DNA of 64,000 bases from Platanthera guangdongensis (GCA_039583875.1 CM077151.1:21514766-21578765), one strand, 5' to 3'; positions 12,927 to 25,198 are shown, numbered from the stretch's first letter. The notes: generated from the sequence alone by a model not told the origin. Made by a program: numbers and translations.

Positions 12927-13800
12927 AACACAGAAAACAACCACACAATTTATATAATTAAAATATAAATTCAAATACAAAGAAAAACATGATGAAAAAT
13001 GACCGTCCGGTGAATACGCCGAGGGTGCACCGAACACACACGATCCGCGGCGAGAATCTGAGATCTGGACTGCAATCCGCCTTGCGGACGCATAAGGTTC
13101 TCCGAACCTTCAACGTCGAAGTCCGACGTTCAGCCGCACCACCACCGAAGAACAATGCCGCCACCGGAGAACGCCCCCACCAGAGAGAAACCTCCGTCGA
13201 GGCTAACTGCACACGCGCACGCCGTCGACACCACGCCTCTCAACTCCAAAGAAAATCCACTGCAACGCCGACGGCAAACTCCACCAAGCCCGGCGGCAAC
13301 ACCTCTCTCAACGCCGGCGGTTATCTTCTCCAAGACCTGCGACGAGCACTCTCGGCCAATGACCTCTCCGAGTGCACGAACGAGAGAGAGAGAGTGAGAG
13401 GAGAGAGAGTCTATCCTTACAAGGCTACAACGGGCACTTTTCTTCCTTACAGGCGGGCTACTCCTATGGATTGCACAGGCGGCTTCCTATTCCAACTTCT
13501 CACAGGCTGGCTACTTAATATCTTCACACGGTGGGGATGATATAAATTATACCATGAATGCAAAGTTAAAAACAAGGAAATAAATTATTCCTTATCTCCA
13601 ATTTTGGCTACCCACCGAAATCTCAAACATGAAAGATATTTTTCCATTTAACCACTGATTTTGGTAACTCCGTAGAAGGAAAAAACTACGATTCAAAACC
13701 GGATCCAGCACAACCGGATCCGAAACAAACCAACAGACTGATCATTGACTCATGGAATACTTATGCCATGAATACTTACAAAGTCTTGGTATTGGAGCTT
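12927..13800. other. Possible older LTR remnant interrupted by element B
   Basis: Before removal of element B, the sequence left of 7181 joins this stretch. On the minus strand a TGTTGG start is seen near 13735, which looks like another copia-type LTR into which B inserted. The plus-strand frame 12989-13540 is rich in Arg, Thr and Ser and resembles no known protein; I do not call it a gene. A GA microsatellite lies near 13380-13412. Confidence 0.3.
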
Positions 13801-14044
13801 CTGACTTCTGAGCATGTTATTTGAGGAGAGGAGGTGAGGATGATCAGGTGCCCCATCCCATCCGGAATTCTGCCTTAGTAAAAGCCTCCTCTAATCACTT
13901 GATATTTTTCAAGCGTGGGGAGTTCATTATTATCCAGAGTGACATCTATTTTCTTATCTCCCCAAGTGGAGAATCGTCCCTCTTCCAAGTCCCTTTATCT
14001 TGTTTTTTACTATTTTGCAAAAATATTTCTCTACTGTTTTGAGG

Positions 14045-14230
14045 AGTTTAGCCACTAACTAAGCATGTTAAACGGGGGAGAGGTAGACCAAAAAACACTT
14101 GGAATGAAACTATAACGAAGGACATGATGTACTTAGGCATTAGTGATTATGACTAAAGATTGGGCGCAATGGTGACAAAGGATCCAATATTGCTGACCCC
14201 ACTATGGTGGAATAAAGGCTTGAATATTGT
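14045..14230 (+). pseudogene. LINE reverse transcriptase C-terminal remnant
   Basis: Reading about 14066-14152 gives RGRPKNTWNETITKDMMYLG, the conserved tail of plant RTE-like LINE proteins (an R-G-R-P-K-K-T-W block followed by K-D). A stop and loss of frame follow, after which the typical downstream nucleotides (ACCCCACTATGGTGG) are still recognisable. A homologous tail occurs at 44200-44331 plus 50445-50610. No upstream LINE body is visible. Confidence 0.75.
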
Positions 14231-14836
14231 TTGTTTATTTCTCTGCTGTTCTTGGATTTTGTGGTTTTTTTCCACTCTTGGTTGATGGTATTGTGATCTC
14301 CATGTTTTTTGGAGATGTTTTGTTGAGGTTAGGCTTTTGTGCTGATTTTGTGTGCATGCTCTTCTCTTAACCTGATGTGAAACACATGAGATTTTCCTAT
14401 TGATTACATCCAATGCTATGTTTAAAGAGCTATACAAGTTCTGGAAGTGATACTACCCTGAAAGTACAGATTCAGCATTCTCGAACAAGTTAATTGATTT
14501 TCTACAAGGAAACTGCGACTTCCTCGTATTATTTCATCCAATGGAAATTATTCCAATATTGGACCTCCGAGATATAGTAGAATTCAAATCTCTTTAGGAA
14601 GATATTTTTTCTTATGCCCGAAATTTCCATGGGTTAGTCGTACACTTCACATGTTTCTAATGATTTACAGAACCTCATCAAATGATACAAGTCTTGGATA
14701 AGAATTTACAGCTCACTAGAATGCCTTTGATGGTGATCCTTTACTCCGATAGCATCCTCTTATTTGTAATTATCAAGTCATGCAATTATGCAAGTTACCC
14801 CAGGAAATAGCCAATTTGCGGACCAAAGTCGAGTCG

Positions 14837-15001
14837 TCTTTTCTTTCTCCTCTTGTATTATGCAGTTTATGATGCGCACAAATTGTTTTCTAACATATTC
14901 CTGGCTATTCCAGAATTTGTCTTTTCTCCTTCTCTTGTATTATGCAGTTTACGTTACACACAAATTGTTTTCTAACATATTCATGGCTATTCCAGAATTT
15001 G
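14837..15001 (+). repeat. Tandem duplication of an intron end with its splice acceptor
   Basis: Units 14837-14919 (83 bp) and 14920-15001 (82 bp) are about 90 percent alike. Both end CTATTCCAG/AATTTG, so the 3' splice site and first exon bases of the HSA32-like gene exist twice. Only the second copy leads into the open exon. Confidence 0.85.
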
Positions 15002-15434
15002 TAGAAGATGTGGATTTGCTGATCAGAAGGGCCGAGAGATGCTTAGAAGCTGGGGCTGACATGATCATGATCGATGCCGACGATGTTTGCAAACATGCTG
15101 ATGATTTGCGCACCGACATAATTGCGAAAATTGTGGGACGGTTGGGTCTCGAGAAGGCGATGTTCGAAGCTTCCAGCTCGAATACATCCGAATGGTTTGT
15201 GAAAAGATATGGCCCGAAGGTGTGCTTTTCCTTCTATCCATTGCTCCTATAACTCGCGTTACCATTTGTTCGATTCGTGACATTACCTGCTAGTCTGTTT
15301 TCCGTCCTTCGCAGGTGAATCTTTTCGTCGATCATTCCCAGGCAAGGAGCTTGGAGTGTCTGCGTGGAGGCAATCTGGGAAGAAAGCATGCTTCTGTTCT
15401 CGGAGTCGACTCCTCTTATTATTTCATCCCATGA
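14996..15434 (+). pseudogene. HSA32: HSA32-like gene (phosphosulfolactate synthase family), last two exons only
   Basis: Exon 14996-15219 reads EFVEDVDLLIRRAERCLEAG and continues through MIMIDADDVCKHADDL to WFVKRYGPK. An intron 15220-15314 has GT and AG borders. Exon 15315-15434 reads VNLFVDHSQARSLECLRGGN and ends at TGA. Together about 113 residues match the C-terminal part of plant HEAT-STRESS-ASSOCIATED 32, a protein of about 290 residues related to archaeal ComA and needed in Arabidopsis for lasting heat tolerance. The IDADD segment is in the conserved barrel core. I find no upstream exons in 14230-14990, so the N-terminal two thirds are absent. The remaining frame is intact, so truncation may be recent, or a very long intron could hide earlier exons. 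Confidence 0.8.
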
Positions 15435-16384
15435 CATTCTTTCACATCTCTTTAAATTGTGTCTATATTTGATAGATTGGATTTTTGAAACATTGTGCTG
15501 CCAGGATTGTCTTTTTATTTATTTATGTTGGGAGGTAAATGTGTGTATATAATATTTGGATATGATTTTAAGGTAATGCTGCTATTCATGGTTAAGTTGA
15601 GCTCTAGATGGGAGAAAGGGGAGGAGCTAATGGCTGAACTCATATGGGGGTGTATTGAGATATCTTGGCGGCCGTCATAACCATTGTGATGCCGAACATA
15701 CATTCTATGGCATTGTTGTTTTTGTCCAAACTCACCGGAGCAAAAATGTTGCGCCAAATAGAGCTGGTATATTGGACGCAACTGCTATGGTTTTAATCCT
15801 CTTTTGAATTTTCGAGCAAATCAAATTTTCACTGATCATTGCTTGTTGAACACAAAACAGCTCAAGTGTATTCACTCAAAAGCTTCTTAATGGTTCAAAT
15901 GGATTTATGCACTCTGATACTTTTGTGAATAAAATTAGGCTTCCTCGGACACAGGCTTTAACATTTAAGTTCATTCTCGAGACGGATCACCCTAGATTCA
16001 TCATGTGAATCATTTTATCTCATTGCAATCGTCTCACGTTCTAGAATATTGTCTCCTTTAGTGTGAATTCAGTATTCTTGTTGATCATCCCAGCCTATGG
16101 ATGCTCGTGGGTCAATCAATAAAGATCCGGTTCATGCGATCGTAATCGTTTGACCGGTGAAAATAAGTCCCCTCAAATGGAGCATTAGGCAAGAACTATT
16201 CAATGATTTCTTGATTTGGAAATAAGCAATAATTATGCTGGCTAATTGTGGTTGTACTGCGGGCATTTTCGAATTAGGACTCTGCATGGGGGATTAAGAA
16301 TTGCTTGTGTTCACATATATTACGGTACAACAAGGTATATAAAAAGTAAAAAAAAAAAGTGGAAACTATTTTTGCAGAAAAAAT
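15435..16384. other. Intergenic stretch after the HSA32-like exons
   Basis: AT-rich with short frames only. The part just after 15434 may be 3' untranslated sequence of the HSA32-like gene. A single arm of the foldback element described at 16733-16866 lies at 16125-16192. Confidence 0.5.
16125..16192 (+). repeat. Single arm of a foldback element
   Basis: The sequence with TTCATGCGATCGTAATCG, TTTGACCGGTGAAAATAAG and the end CAAATGGAGC aligns with the right arm of the element at 16733-16866. I do not see the partner arm, so it is a truncated second copy. Confidence 0.6.
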
Positions 16385-16455
16385 TGCACCAGCCGGGAAT
16401 CGAACCCGGGTCTGTACCGTGGCAGGGTACTATTCTACCACTAGACCACTGGTGC
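16385..16455 (-). tRNA. tRNA-Gly (anticodon GCC)
   Basis: The minus strand reads GCACCAGTGGTCTAGTGG and onward as a 71-nt cloverleaf. Acceptor arms GCACCAG/CTGGTGC pair, the anticodon loop is CTGCCAC with GCC at 16423-16421, and the T arm is CCCGGGTTCGATTCCCGG. The internal A box (TGGTCTAGTGGT) and B box (GGTTCGATTCC) for RNA polymerase III are intact. There is no intron, and CCA is not encoded, as expected for a nuclear gene. It decodes GGC and GGU glycine codons. Confidence 0.97.
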
Positions 16456-16551
16456 TGCCATGACGGAATGCCAAATATTTTATATAACAGAAAGGAACTA
16501 TATTTAACTACGGCAGTAACTTCATAAGATAAAATATATCAGATTAAGATC

Positions 16552-16866
16552 AAGGCTCCGTTTGGCATGGTGGTAGATGTTATGAATGTGAGGGGTTAAA
16601 TTATCATTTGTTAATGTTCACCTAAAATTTTTACTCAGTTTTATATTAAAACATATGATATTTGTTAGATGTTGCTTAAAGAATGGCAGTTTAATTTATG
16701 CGTTATGACTGCAACCGTAGAAAACAGAGACTAAGATTTCGTTTGGGAGGATTTATTTTCACCTGTCAAGCGGTTACGACCGCATGAACATAGTTTAAAT
16801 TAAGACCTGATTCATGCGGTCGTAACCGCTTGACCGGTTAAAATAAGTCCGCAAACGGAGCTTAAG
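16552..16866. mobile_element. MITE-like element with an inner foldback (16733-16866)
   Basis: The outer left end GGCTCCGTTTGG (about 16554) is inverted at the right end CAAACGGAGC (about 16852-16861). Inside, two arms of about 50 bp, 16735-16788 and 16805-16862, are inverted copies sharing GTCAAGCGGTTACGACCGCA; a TAAGAT motif lies on both sides of this inner unit. It could be one element or a small foldback next to an older end. No coding sequence. Confidence 0.6.
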
Positions 16867-17128
16867 ATTGGCTTCATTTGTTTCGGCGGTGGCGGGTCGA
16901 TCCGGCGGGTGGAAATGGAGTGTTCGAAACGGAGGGGGGAGGTGGCTGCTCCAAACAGAGCTTTTTGGGGCGTTTCTCAAGGCGGGCGGATGGAAACGGA
17001 ACAAACGCCGCCGGAGGTTCATTTGTTTACCCGTATTCTGGCGGCATTTGCCAAAACGGAGCACCGAAACATCCACACAAATAGAGTCTACACAAAAAAT
17101 TACAGATAGTAAGACAATTCTTCATATT
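16867..17128. other. G-rich stretch upstream of polyubiquitin gene 1
   Basis: Rich in GGCGG and AACGGAG words, with three overlapping short frames and no recognisable protein. A similar AACGGAGG-rich stretch lies near 39905-40010, upstream of polyubiquitin gene 2; these may be ends of related transposons. Confidence 0.4.
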
Positions 17129-17410
17129 TAAGCAAGACACCACAATTTGACTCCAAATCTCTTGAAGCTGCCGTCTTTGACGGAGTCATCTTGACGTGCG
17201 CTTCCCGGAAGTTAGCAGGTTCGAATCACCGATTTAGTAATATTACCGCACCATATATAATCGATGTAGTCCGGTTTGCAGGCGCGTAAAGCCACGTGTT
17301 GTTAATTTGTTGATTTTTCAGCTGCGGTGGTAATCTCACCGCGTTATTTCTGCCGCGCGGGAAGGGCTATCAATAAGGCTATAAAAGATACCCGAACCGA
17401 AGCGATTATC
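17129..17410 (+). promoter_or_regulatory. Promoter region of polyubiquitin gene 1
   Basis: A TATA box (TATAAAA) lies at 17380-17386 and a G-box CACGTG at 17293-17298. The region 17150-17400 aligns with 40520-40790 ahead of gene 2. Shared landmarks are CTCTTGAAGCTGCC, ACCGCACCATATATAA, GCCACGTGTT, the GTGGTAATCTCACCGCGTTA block and the TATA segment. Such retention between diverged copies points to functional promoter elements. The start of transcription is probably near 17410. Confidence 0.8.
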
Positions 17411-17476
17411 ATCCTGTTCTCTTCCTCATAATCTCCTGCAAATTTCAAGTTGGTGGTCTTCTAATCAACCCTCAAG

Positions 17477-19168
<1,692 letters not shown>

Positions 19169-20667
19169 GTGTTACCTTCGTGCTTAGTTGATCATCCCTT
19201 TCCCGTTTCTGGCTATGTTGAATTGTCTTTGAAGTACTCTTGTTTCGTTTTATTTGTTTAGTTTCTCCATCTGTCTTTTACTGAGCGTCCTTGAACGCTT
19301 GTATGTGTGTGTTGATGTTCCTAATGTGTTGAACTTATCTATGTTTAGTTTGTTTATTTTATCTTTTTATTTTGATTTCGTGAAAATGTGTATGTTCTTG
19401 TGATTGTGTTGAAGTTAATGATTGTGTTTGAAATCCTCCATGTATGTTCTTGTAGAGAAAGTGATGCTGCATCTTTCTACTTATTCAGTACTTGCGCAGG
19501 CTATTTAACTTGTTCGTTTCTTTTCCCTCTAGCCATGGTCGTCTTCTAGCGGCCAATTGTTGTTTGTTGGAATTCCTCAAAAGCCTGCCCCTTGCTCTAC
19601 CTCCTGTTGCTATTCCTTGCCATACTTACTAAAACTTCAAATATTATCTGATCCTCCGTCGCTATTCCTTGCTTACTTGTTTGTGATTAGAAGGTTGTTT
19701 AGAAATTGTACATCTCAGGAGGAAGGCTATAACTGGGGGTCTTATATGCCGTAATGGGGGATTATAGAATGAAGTAGTTCATAGTTTTACCATCTTCCTC
19801 CATTTTCTTCTTTAAATTTCCTCTTTTACCTTGTCCTTCCCATGGATTTCCCCCCTCTTGAGCCCTTCTTACCTTAGTCTCATTGACTTGGGATTCACCG
19901 CATTATGATTGCAGCATCTTCATGTTGTGTTCAACTGTTGGTTGTTGGTTTTTAAAGTTCTTTCAAATCAACCAGCCATTATCCTACGGCAAGAATACTT
20001 TTGCTAGGAAGAATGCCCACCTTGTTTCAATTCCATCTAGACGGTAAGAGTTACTCCAGCAGCACATCCTTGTGTAATACTTACGGCTCTATTCTGGGTA
20101 GCTGGAGCATTTTTATGTCCTTTTTACTGCACAAATTCAGCATCAAAATTTTTTTTTTGCTATCAGAATTGACCACTGCTGTTTCATTGTCTACAAGTAG
20201 TTTCCATGCTTCCATTTTCGATATAATTTGCAATTAAACACCACTCCACTGTTGTTTTCATTTCTTAAAGTCCTCTGAAATTAAATTTGAGATGTTGATT
20301 GATATTCTGACAAATGCACTACATGCTGTCATTGGGTGGTTTAGCTCCGTTTTAATACTGTATATATGGAAATGCATTCCATTTTTAATGTTGACTGATA
20401 TGAGTTTTGTTGCATTCCAATTTTATTATATCTTCTTTTCTCGTATAATAATGTATTTATGATAGATACATCTATGTTTGGTCTTCAGGAAGCTGTTTAC
20501 GAAAAAAATTATTACAAAATCCCCTTTTTAGATCTTCATCTTTATTGCAGAAATAATAGATACATAGAATTTGAAGCTGGGGTGACTGAATGAAATTTTT
20601 GAATTTAAATTTGGTAGGCATAATGCGTGAATGTAGGACTTGAGTAGTTAATGATATTAATGCATAT
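19169..20667 (+). other. 3' flank of polyubiquitin gene 1, shared with gene 2 in pieces
   Basis: The first few hundred bases hold the T-rich 3' untranslated region. Patches up to about 20665 still align with 42781-44015, such as the segment with GGAATTCCTCA (19568/43220) and the ATTGAATTTG to GAATGTAG stretch (20570/43915). No gene is seen. Confidence 0.6.
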
Positions 20668-20686
20668 ATATATATATATATATATA
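20664..20686. repeat. TA dinucleotide microsatellite
   Basis: About eleven uninterrupted TA units. Nothing else is attached to it. Confidence 0.9.
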
Positions 20687-21592
20687 CATGGCCTGCAAAT
20701 AAAGATGAATTAAAAATTCAGTAAATTAATTTAGACCCTGGATCAAAAAGATTTGGCCTACAAATATTTTTTTTCCAAAATTATCCTCCCTACCTCTCTC
20801 CTCATTTCCGATCAAGCGTACGAAACCCCCTTTCCAAAATAAACTCAGGAGCCCGCACATCATCCGTCGCCGCTCGATAGGCATTTGCAAACCTAGAACA
20901 CCCTCCACATCTCCGCCCTCTCGCGACGCCAACACTGCTACTTCTCCTCATTAGTTCTCATTCCCGTTGCTCGACGCTTACGCGCCCTCTAATGGTTCGC
21001 TTCTTCTGCTTCAAACGTGTTGATGCTGTCCCCGATCGCCCGCGAGGGTTTCGCCACCGTGCTCCCCACTCTTCTTCCACACCAGACTGTAAGTATGTTT
21101 TCCATTTTGCCTTCCATCACCCATAATTTTTTCTGATCTACGACAGTGCTCCCTTCAAGTCCCAGCTAATGCACACCTTTATCCGGCTAGGGCTTTGTTC
21201 AGGTTTCTCTGTTCCATCGTAGGTTACAACAAATTACTACTTTTTTGCTTTAATAATTACTTGCAAAATTTTTTAAGTTATTTACATTTAATTTATTTCA
21301 TGCATTGAATGTGTTAATGTTTATAATTTATATAAGTATATAAATTTATAATTATATAAAAAAAATCTCTGTCTCGAATTGTTACTTTCATAGTTACATA
21401 ATTAATGTTTAATAATTAATTAATGTTTAAATGTTTAATAATATTTATTGCGGGTCACTCGTGATTAGGGTGCAAGTTGAGTTGAGTCGGCTCGAAAAAA
21501 GCTCGAGCTCGAGCCTGTGGTGCTTGAGCTCGACGAGCTCGATTACGAGTTGAGCTCAAACTCATCTTGTCCGGCTCTGTTTAATTCCTCGC
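20687..21592. other. Unassigned AT-rich DNA with a GCTCGAG-rich patch
   Basis: No gene is supported. 21480-21570 is rich in GCTCGAGCTCGAG words, and a related patch with AGCTCGTGAGC lies at 25735-25925. Both look like decayed copies of a dispersed repeat. Confidence 0.45.
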
Positions 21593-21600
21593 GATTATAT

Positions 21601-22447
21601 CAACGTTTTAAAAACCGGACCGGACCGGCCGGTCACCGCCTCCACCATCTTCGTTGATGTGGTGGCTATCGTTTTAAAAACCGGACCGGACCGGCCGGTC
21701 CGACCGGTTGAACCTCCGACCGGTCCTCTGGGCGGTCCGGTCTGGTTCCTAAAACCGTCCTGGCCAAGAACCGGCCAGGAATCGGAAAACCGGCCGGTTG
21801 AACCGGATAACCGGAAACCGGGCCGGTTTTTGGCTAACCGGGCGGTTTACAAAATCAGCATTAATTTTAGGCGTTTGTTAACCGCAGCCCGTTATTGGCT
21901 AGTCGCACCCCAAAATCTCATAATTTTTTGCGTATTTTTGAAATACGTCTTGTACATGCAATATTAGGAAAAGTGCTCAACACGAAAGTTGTAGATCTCG
22001 TCAAGATCTACAACTTTTGTGTTGATTCCTTTTCCTAATATTGCATGTACAAGGCGTACTTTCGAAATATGCTCAGATTTTGCGCCTTTCAGAAATACGC
22101 CTTGTACATGCAATTTCAGGAAAAATGTTCAACATGAAAGTTGTAGATCTTGTCAAGATCTACAACTTTCGTGTTCAACACTTTTCCTAAAATTGCATGT
22201 ACTAGACGTATTTTGAAAAAGTGTGAAAAGTTAGGAGATTTTGGGGTGCGACTAGCCAATAACGGGTTGCGGTTAACAATCACCTAATAAAGAAGTTAAC
22301 AATCGCCTAATAAAAGTGTGAAAAGTTAGAAGATTTTGCGGTCATTAATGTCAAAACGGCTCAACTCCGGTTCAACCGGTCAAACCGGTTAAACCTTGAA
22401 CCTCTCTCATGACCGGTTCTATGTCCGGTCCGGTTCTCAAAACCTTG
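21601..22447. mobile_element. Non-autonomous hAT element with nested hairpins
   Basis: GATTATAT stands on both sides (21593-21600, 22448-22455), the 8-bp duplication of hAT elements. The left end CAACGTTTTAAAAACCGGAC matches the inverted right end CAAGGTTTTGAGAACCGGAC at most positions, and the ends are CA...TG as in hAT. The terminal motif is repeated internally at 21671. A mid-level inverted repeat pairs 21878-21930 with 22230-22285. Two long hairpins fill the centre: about 21937-22061 and 22090-22213, each with GTTGTAGATCT opposite AGATCTACAAC. No transposase is encoded. Confidence 0.85.
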
Positions 22448-22455
22448 GATTATAT

Positions 22456-24095
22456 CCACTTTTTAAGTTCCATTGAAATTCAATTTTCTGTGTTCGTTAA
22501 AATTGATTCTTCTGCTGTGCCAACCGCCATCTCTCTTGGTTGCCGACCACAAGCCACACAGTGTGGCTCTATTAGTGTGTGAAGCCTGATTCTCTTGCTA
22601 ATTTGGTTGTTATGAAGGTGTGTTACTAGTACTCTGGACATTCTTCATAGTGGAATTTGTGGCGCGAGTGGCTTGTCGTTTTCTCCCTGAATTTAGGTTT
22701 TTTTCAGGTTAAATTTTTATGTTCATGTCTCTCTATTTCCTGCGATTCTTGTGCCTTTTAGTTTTAGCTTTGTAGTATTTCCTAACAGCCACTCTCCACA
22801 AATGGGTGGACCTAGCCAACTACGGCCTTCTCTCCTCGGCATGCAAATAACGATTGTTTCGATGACTACGCACATGGATCGGGATCGGGGGGACACACTT
22901 CTTGTTGATGCCTTCACACTAGTGCGACTTCTTTCTGCCGACCTCCATCAATTTGATGCGCTCGGTACCTCGACACCTTCGATTGGCCATCTGGCACTCA
23001 CACACTCCCCGTATTCTAGGTCTTACCCGCTCTGACATCGATGCCAACGGAAAGGGGCCATCGCCCGAAGTAGCCTCTCTCCTTCTATCCTCAGCGTCGG
23101 CAGATACTGACCCAAACAATGTCGAGCATTCCTCACTTCTTCTCCCACCGGCCACGACGTCGTTCTTAAATCCATGCCACGCTCCGCCCACCGTCCACGT
23201 TCACCTCTGGCTCCAGCTTCTCCAAGTCGACCTCGAACCAACCGTGACCCTTCTCTTTCAGCTTTACCCCATCCACATTAGGTCCGCCTCGCTCTCTAGA
23301 CAACCCAAGCTCTCACTGTACCCTTCCCATAATATATCTATTGGCTCATGTCCTCTTCCTCTAGCCTACCCCCCTTCATTTTCTTTTTCTCGTTCTCTCC
23401 TTTGCAATATAGCTACCAGCAGTTGCTCAGCTGTTTCCAACCTCTATCCCTTGTTTTCTTTGTGCCCCACAACAATCTCCTTACACATCTCTTTTCACTC
23501 TCTTGGGCCCCGCCCCATTATTTTCCTCCTTCCTTTGCCATTTTCAAACCCACAACACTACAGCTTACCATTGTCCAACTACAACCGTCACTCATCCCTC
23601 CCTCCTTTTCCATCTTTTTCCTCTTGGATCCCACATGGGCTGCCCTCTTTTGTTTTATTCTTCACATGCCTTCATTCCATGTCCTTTTCCTTGAATCTTC
23701 CACTTTCACCCACGGGGACACCACCTCACTTCTATCATTTTTATCACGCATTATCTCTCCTCGGTGCGCTTACCTCTCATCCAACTTGTCTCTCCCTCCG
23801 ACATTCTTAAAGACCCGAACAATTATTCTAACCTTAACTTTGGGGACAAGGTCAATTTTCAAGGATGGAGATATTGTTACGCGCTCCCTGATCGGATCCC
23901 CTTCAGGAGCTACGAGAGCGCATATGGGAGCCTCCTTGAGCTCATTCAGGAGTTATCTTTTTAGGGTTATGGGATCTCTCTTTATGAGAGGGACTTCAAG
24001 GAGGAACTATTCTACTGAAGTTACACAATAGTATTCCTCCTTTTTGTATCAACTTTTTAAGTTCCATTTCAATCCATTTGTTGTGTTCGTAACAA
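22456..24095. other. Pyrimidine-rich DNA without a supported gene
   Basis: The plus strand is open at 22953-23810 (285 codons) and overlapping at 23348-24031, but both are Ser/Leu/Pro/His-rich shadows of C/T-rich DNA, with no domain I recognise. 23810-24000 has a protein-like look and could be the tail of a gypsy element, but I cannot prove it. Confidence 0.4.
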
Positions 24096-24097
24096 TG

Positions 24098-24262
24098 CAC
24101 CCCTTGTGTACCAGGCATCGCGCCCACGATATACACTGGGTAGCTAAGTGCTGAGTGGATAACAACTAAAAGCATCTAAGTAGTAAGCCCACCCCAGAGG
24201 AGTGATCTCCTATTCTGACTTCCCTAGAGCTTTTGGCAGCAAAGTCAAGACAACGACGAGTT
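24098..24262 (+). pseudogene. Plastid 23S rRNA 3' end, nuclear copy
   Basis: Landmarks of the plastid 23S 3' end appear in order: GTACCAGGCATCG, CGCTGGGTAGC (here CACTGGGTAGC), GCATCTAAGTAGTAAGCCC and TATTCTGACTTCCC. Many substitutions are present compared with the conserved rRNA. It is not a working rRNA gene. Confidence 0.85.
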
Positions 24263-24283
24263 CTCATTACGATAGGTGTCAAG

Positions 24284-24387
24284 ATAAGGTCACGAGGAGA
24301 CCAACCACCTATCATTACAATAGGTGTCAAGTGGAAGTGCAGTGTTGTATGCAGCTGAGGCATCCTAACAAACCAGGAGATTTAAAT
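24284..24387 (+). pseudogene. Plastid 4.5S rRNA, nuclear copy
   Basis: AAGGTCACG, then ATAGGTGTCAAGTGGAAGTG, ATGCAGCTGAGGCATCCTAA and a GAGATTTAAAT end match plastid 4.5S rRNA with scattered changes. The normal 23S-4.5S spacer is missing; instead a 19-bp piece of the 4.5S gene itself (CATTACGATAGGTGTCAAG) sits at 24264-24282. Confidence 0.85.
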
Positions 24388-24449
24388 ATTATTCCTACAC
24401 GACCCGATCAATTCGATTTGTGGCCCTTATATCTCGTATAAACAATCGA

Positions 24450-24690
24450 AAGATGGTCGAAAGAAAAAAAATTCTATTTGATGGGCCTCTTTCTATATAC
24501 CTACGAATTCCATTGAACCCAAAAATGGGACATTGGAAGAATCTTGTCTTCCGATAGAAATAAGTTGATTGTTTCGCTCCTGTATCTTCCAGAAGGGAAA
24601 AAGATTTTTGAGAATTGTTTTATGGAAAGAGAGTACTTTGGTTCTCACAATAAAGAAAAAGTGCATCTTCCCTAAATTTAACCGGGGTTA
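24450..24690 (+). pseudogene. ycf2: Plastid ycf2 fragment, left part
   Basis: In shifting frames the sequence gives [18 protein letters not shown] and CFAPVSS-type shadows, with the DNA landmarks TGATTGTTTCGCTCCTGTAT and CTTCCAGAAGGGAAAAAGAT typical of ycf2. It ends near AATTTAACCGGGGTT, where the copia fragment begins. Frameshifts and stops make it a relic. Confidence 0.8.
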
Positions 24691-25198
24691 GGGGCATGTA
24701 AGCATCTGCAAGCAATGTACCTGCAGATTCAATGAGTGTCCTATTTTTTCTTTCAGCTATCCCATTTTATTGGGGAGTTCTAGGAGCTGAGAAGCAATGC
24801 CTGATACCTTTCTTTTCACAGAACTCATGCATAAGAAGAGACTCAAACTTTGTTCCATGATCAATTCTGATCAATGCAACAGGAGTAGAGAACTCAATCT
24901 GTATGGTACTGAGAAAATCTGTAAGAACCTTGAACGTATCTGACTTTGATCTCATAAAGAATACCCAACTGAACCTGGAGAAGTCATCAACTATAACTAA
25001 AGTGTAGGATTTCCCTTCTAGGCTTTGTACAACAATGGGTCCAAAGAGATCCAAATGTAGCAAGTACAGAATCCTAGGTGAATCACTCTTATCTAAGCAC
25101 AACCTTGTTAGAGGTCTACCTTTTGGTCCCTACAAGAAGGAAGGTCTCTGCAGGGCTTGTCAATTAGGCAAGCAAACTAAAACTAGTTTTAAATTACC
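24690..25198. mobile_element. Rearranged copia integrase fragment inside ycf2 DNA
   Basis: The minus strand from about 25102 to 24690 encodes an integrase core (HLDLFGPIVV, IVDDFSRFSWVFF, a region with a changed DHGTKFES motif, then PRTPQ, a stop, and NGIAERKNRT). The plus strand at about 25085-25197 encodes the segment that normally comes just before it (NLVRGLPFG, CRACQLGKQTKTSFKLP). The two halves therefore lie head to head, which requires an internal inversion. No LTRs are present. Confidence 0.8.

Noticed and set aside
12989..13540. 183-codon plus-strand frame after copia B
   Set aside because: Arg/Thr/Ser-rich, overlapped by open frames on both strands, no recognisable domain; more likely part of an old LTR.
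14510..14548. Possible second copy of the HSA32-like 3' end (TATTATTTCATCC)
   Set aside because: Only 13 bases are identical and the surrounding sequence does not continue the match; probably chance.
22953..24031. Plus-strand frames of 285 and 227 codons in pyrimidine-rich DNA
   Set aside because: Two overlapping frames are open at once, both Ser/Leu/Pro-rich with no domain; typical of C/T-rich DNA without stop codons.
24098..24387. Functional rRNA genes
   Set aside because: The 23S part is only the 3' end, the spacer is rearranged and many conserved positions are changed; it is transferred plastid DNA.
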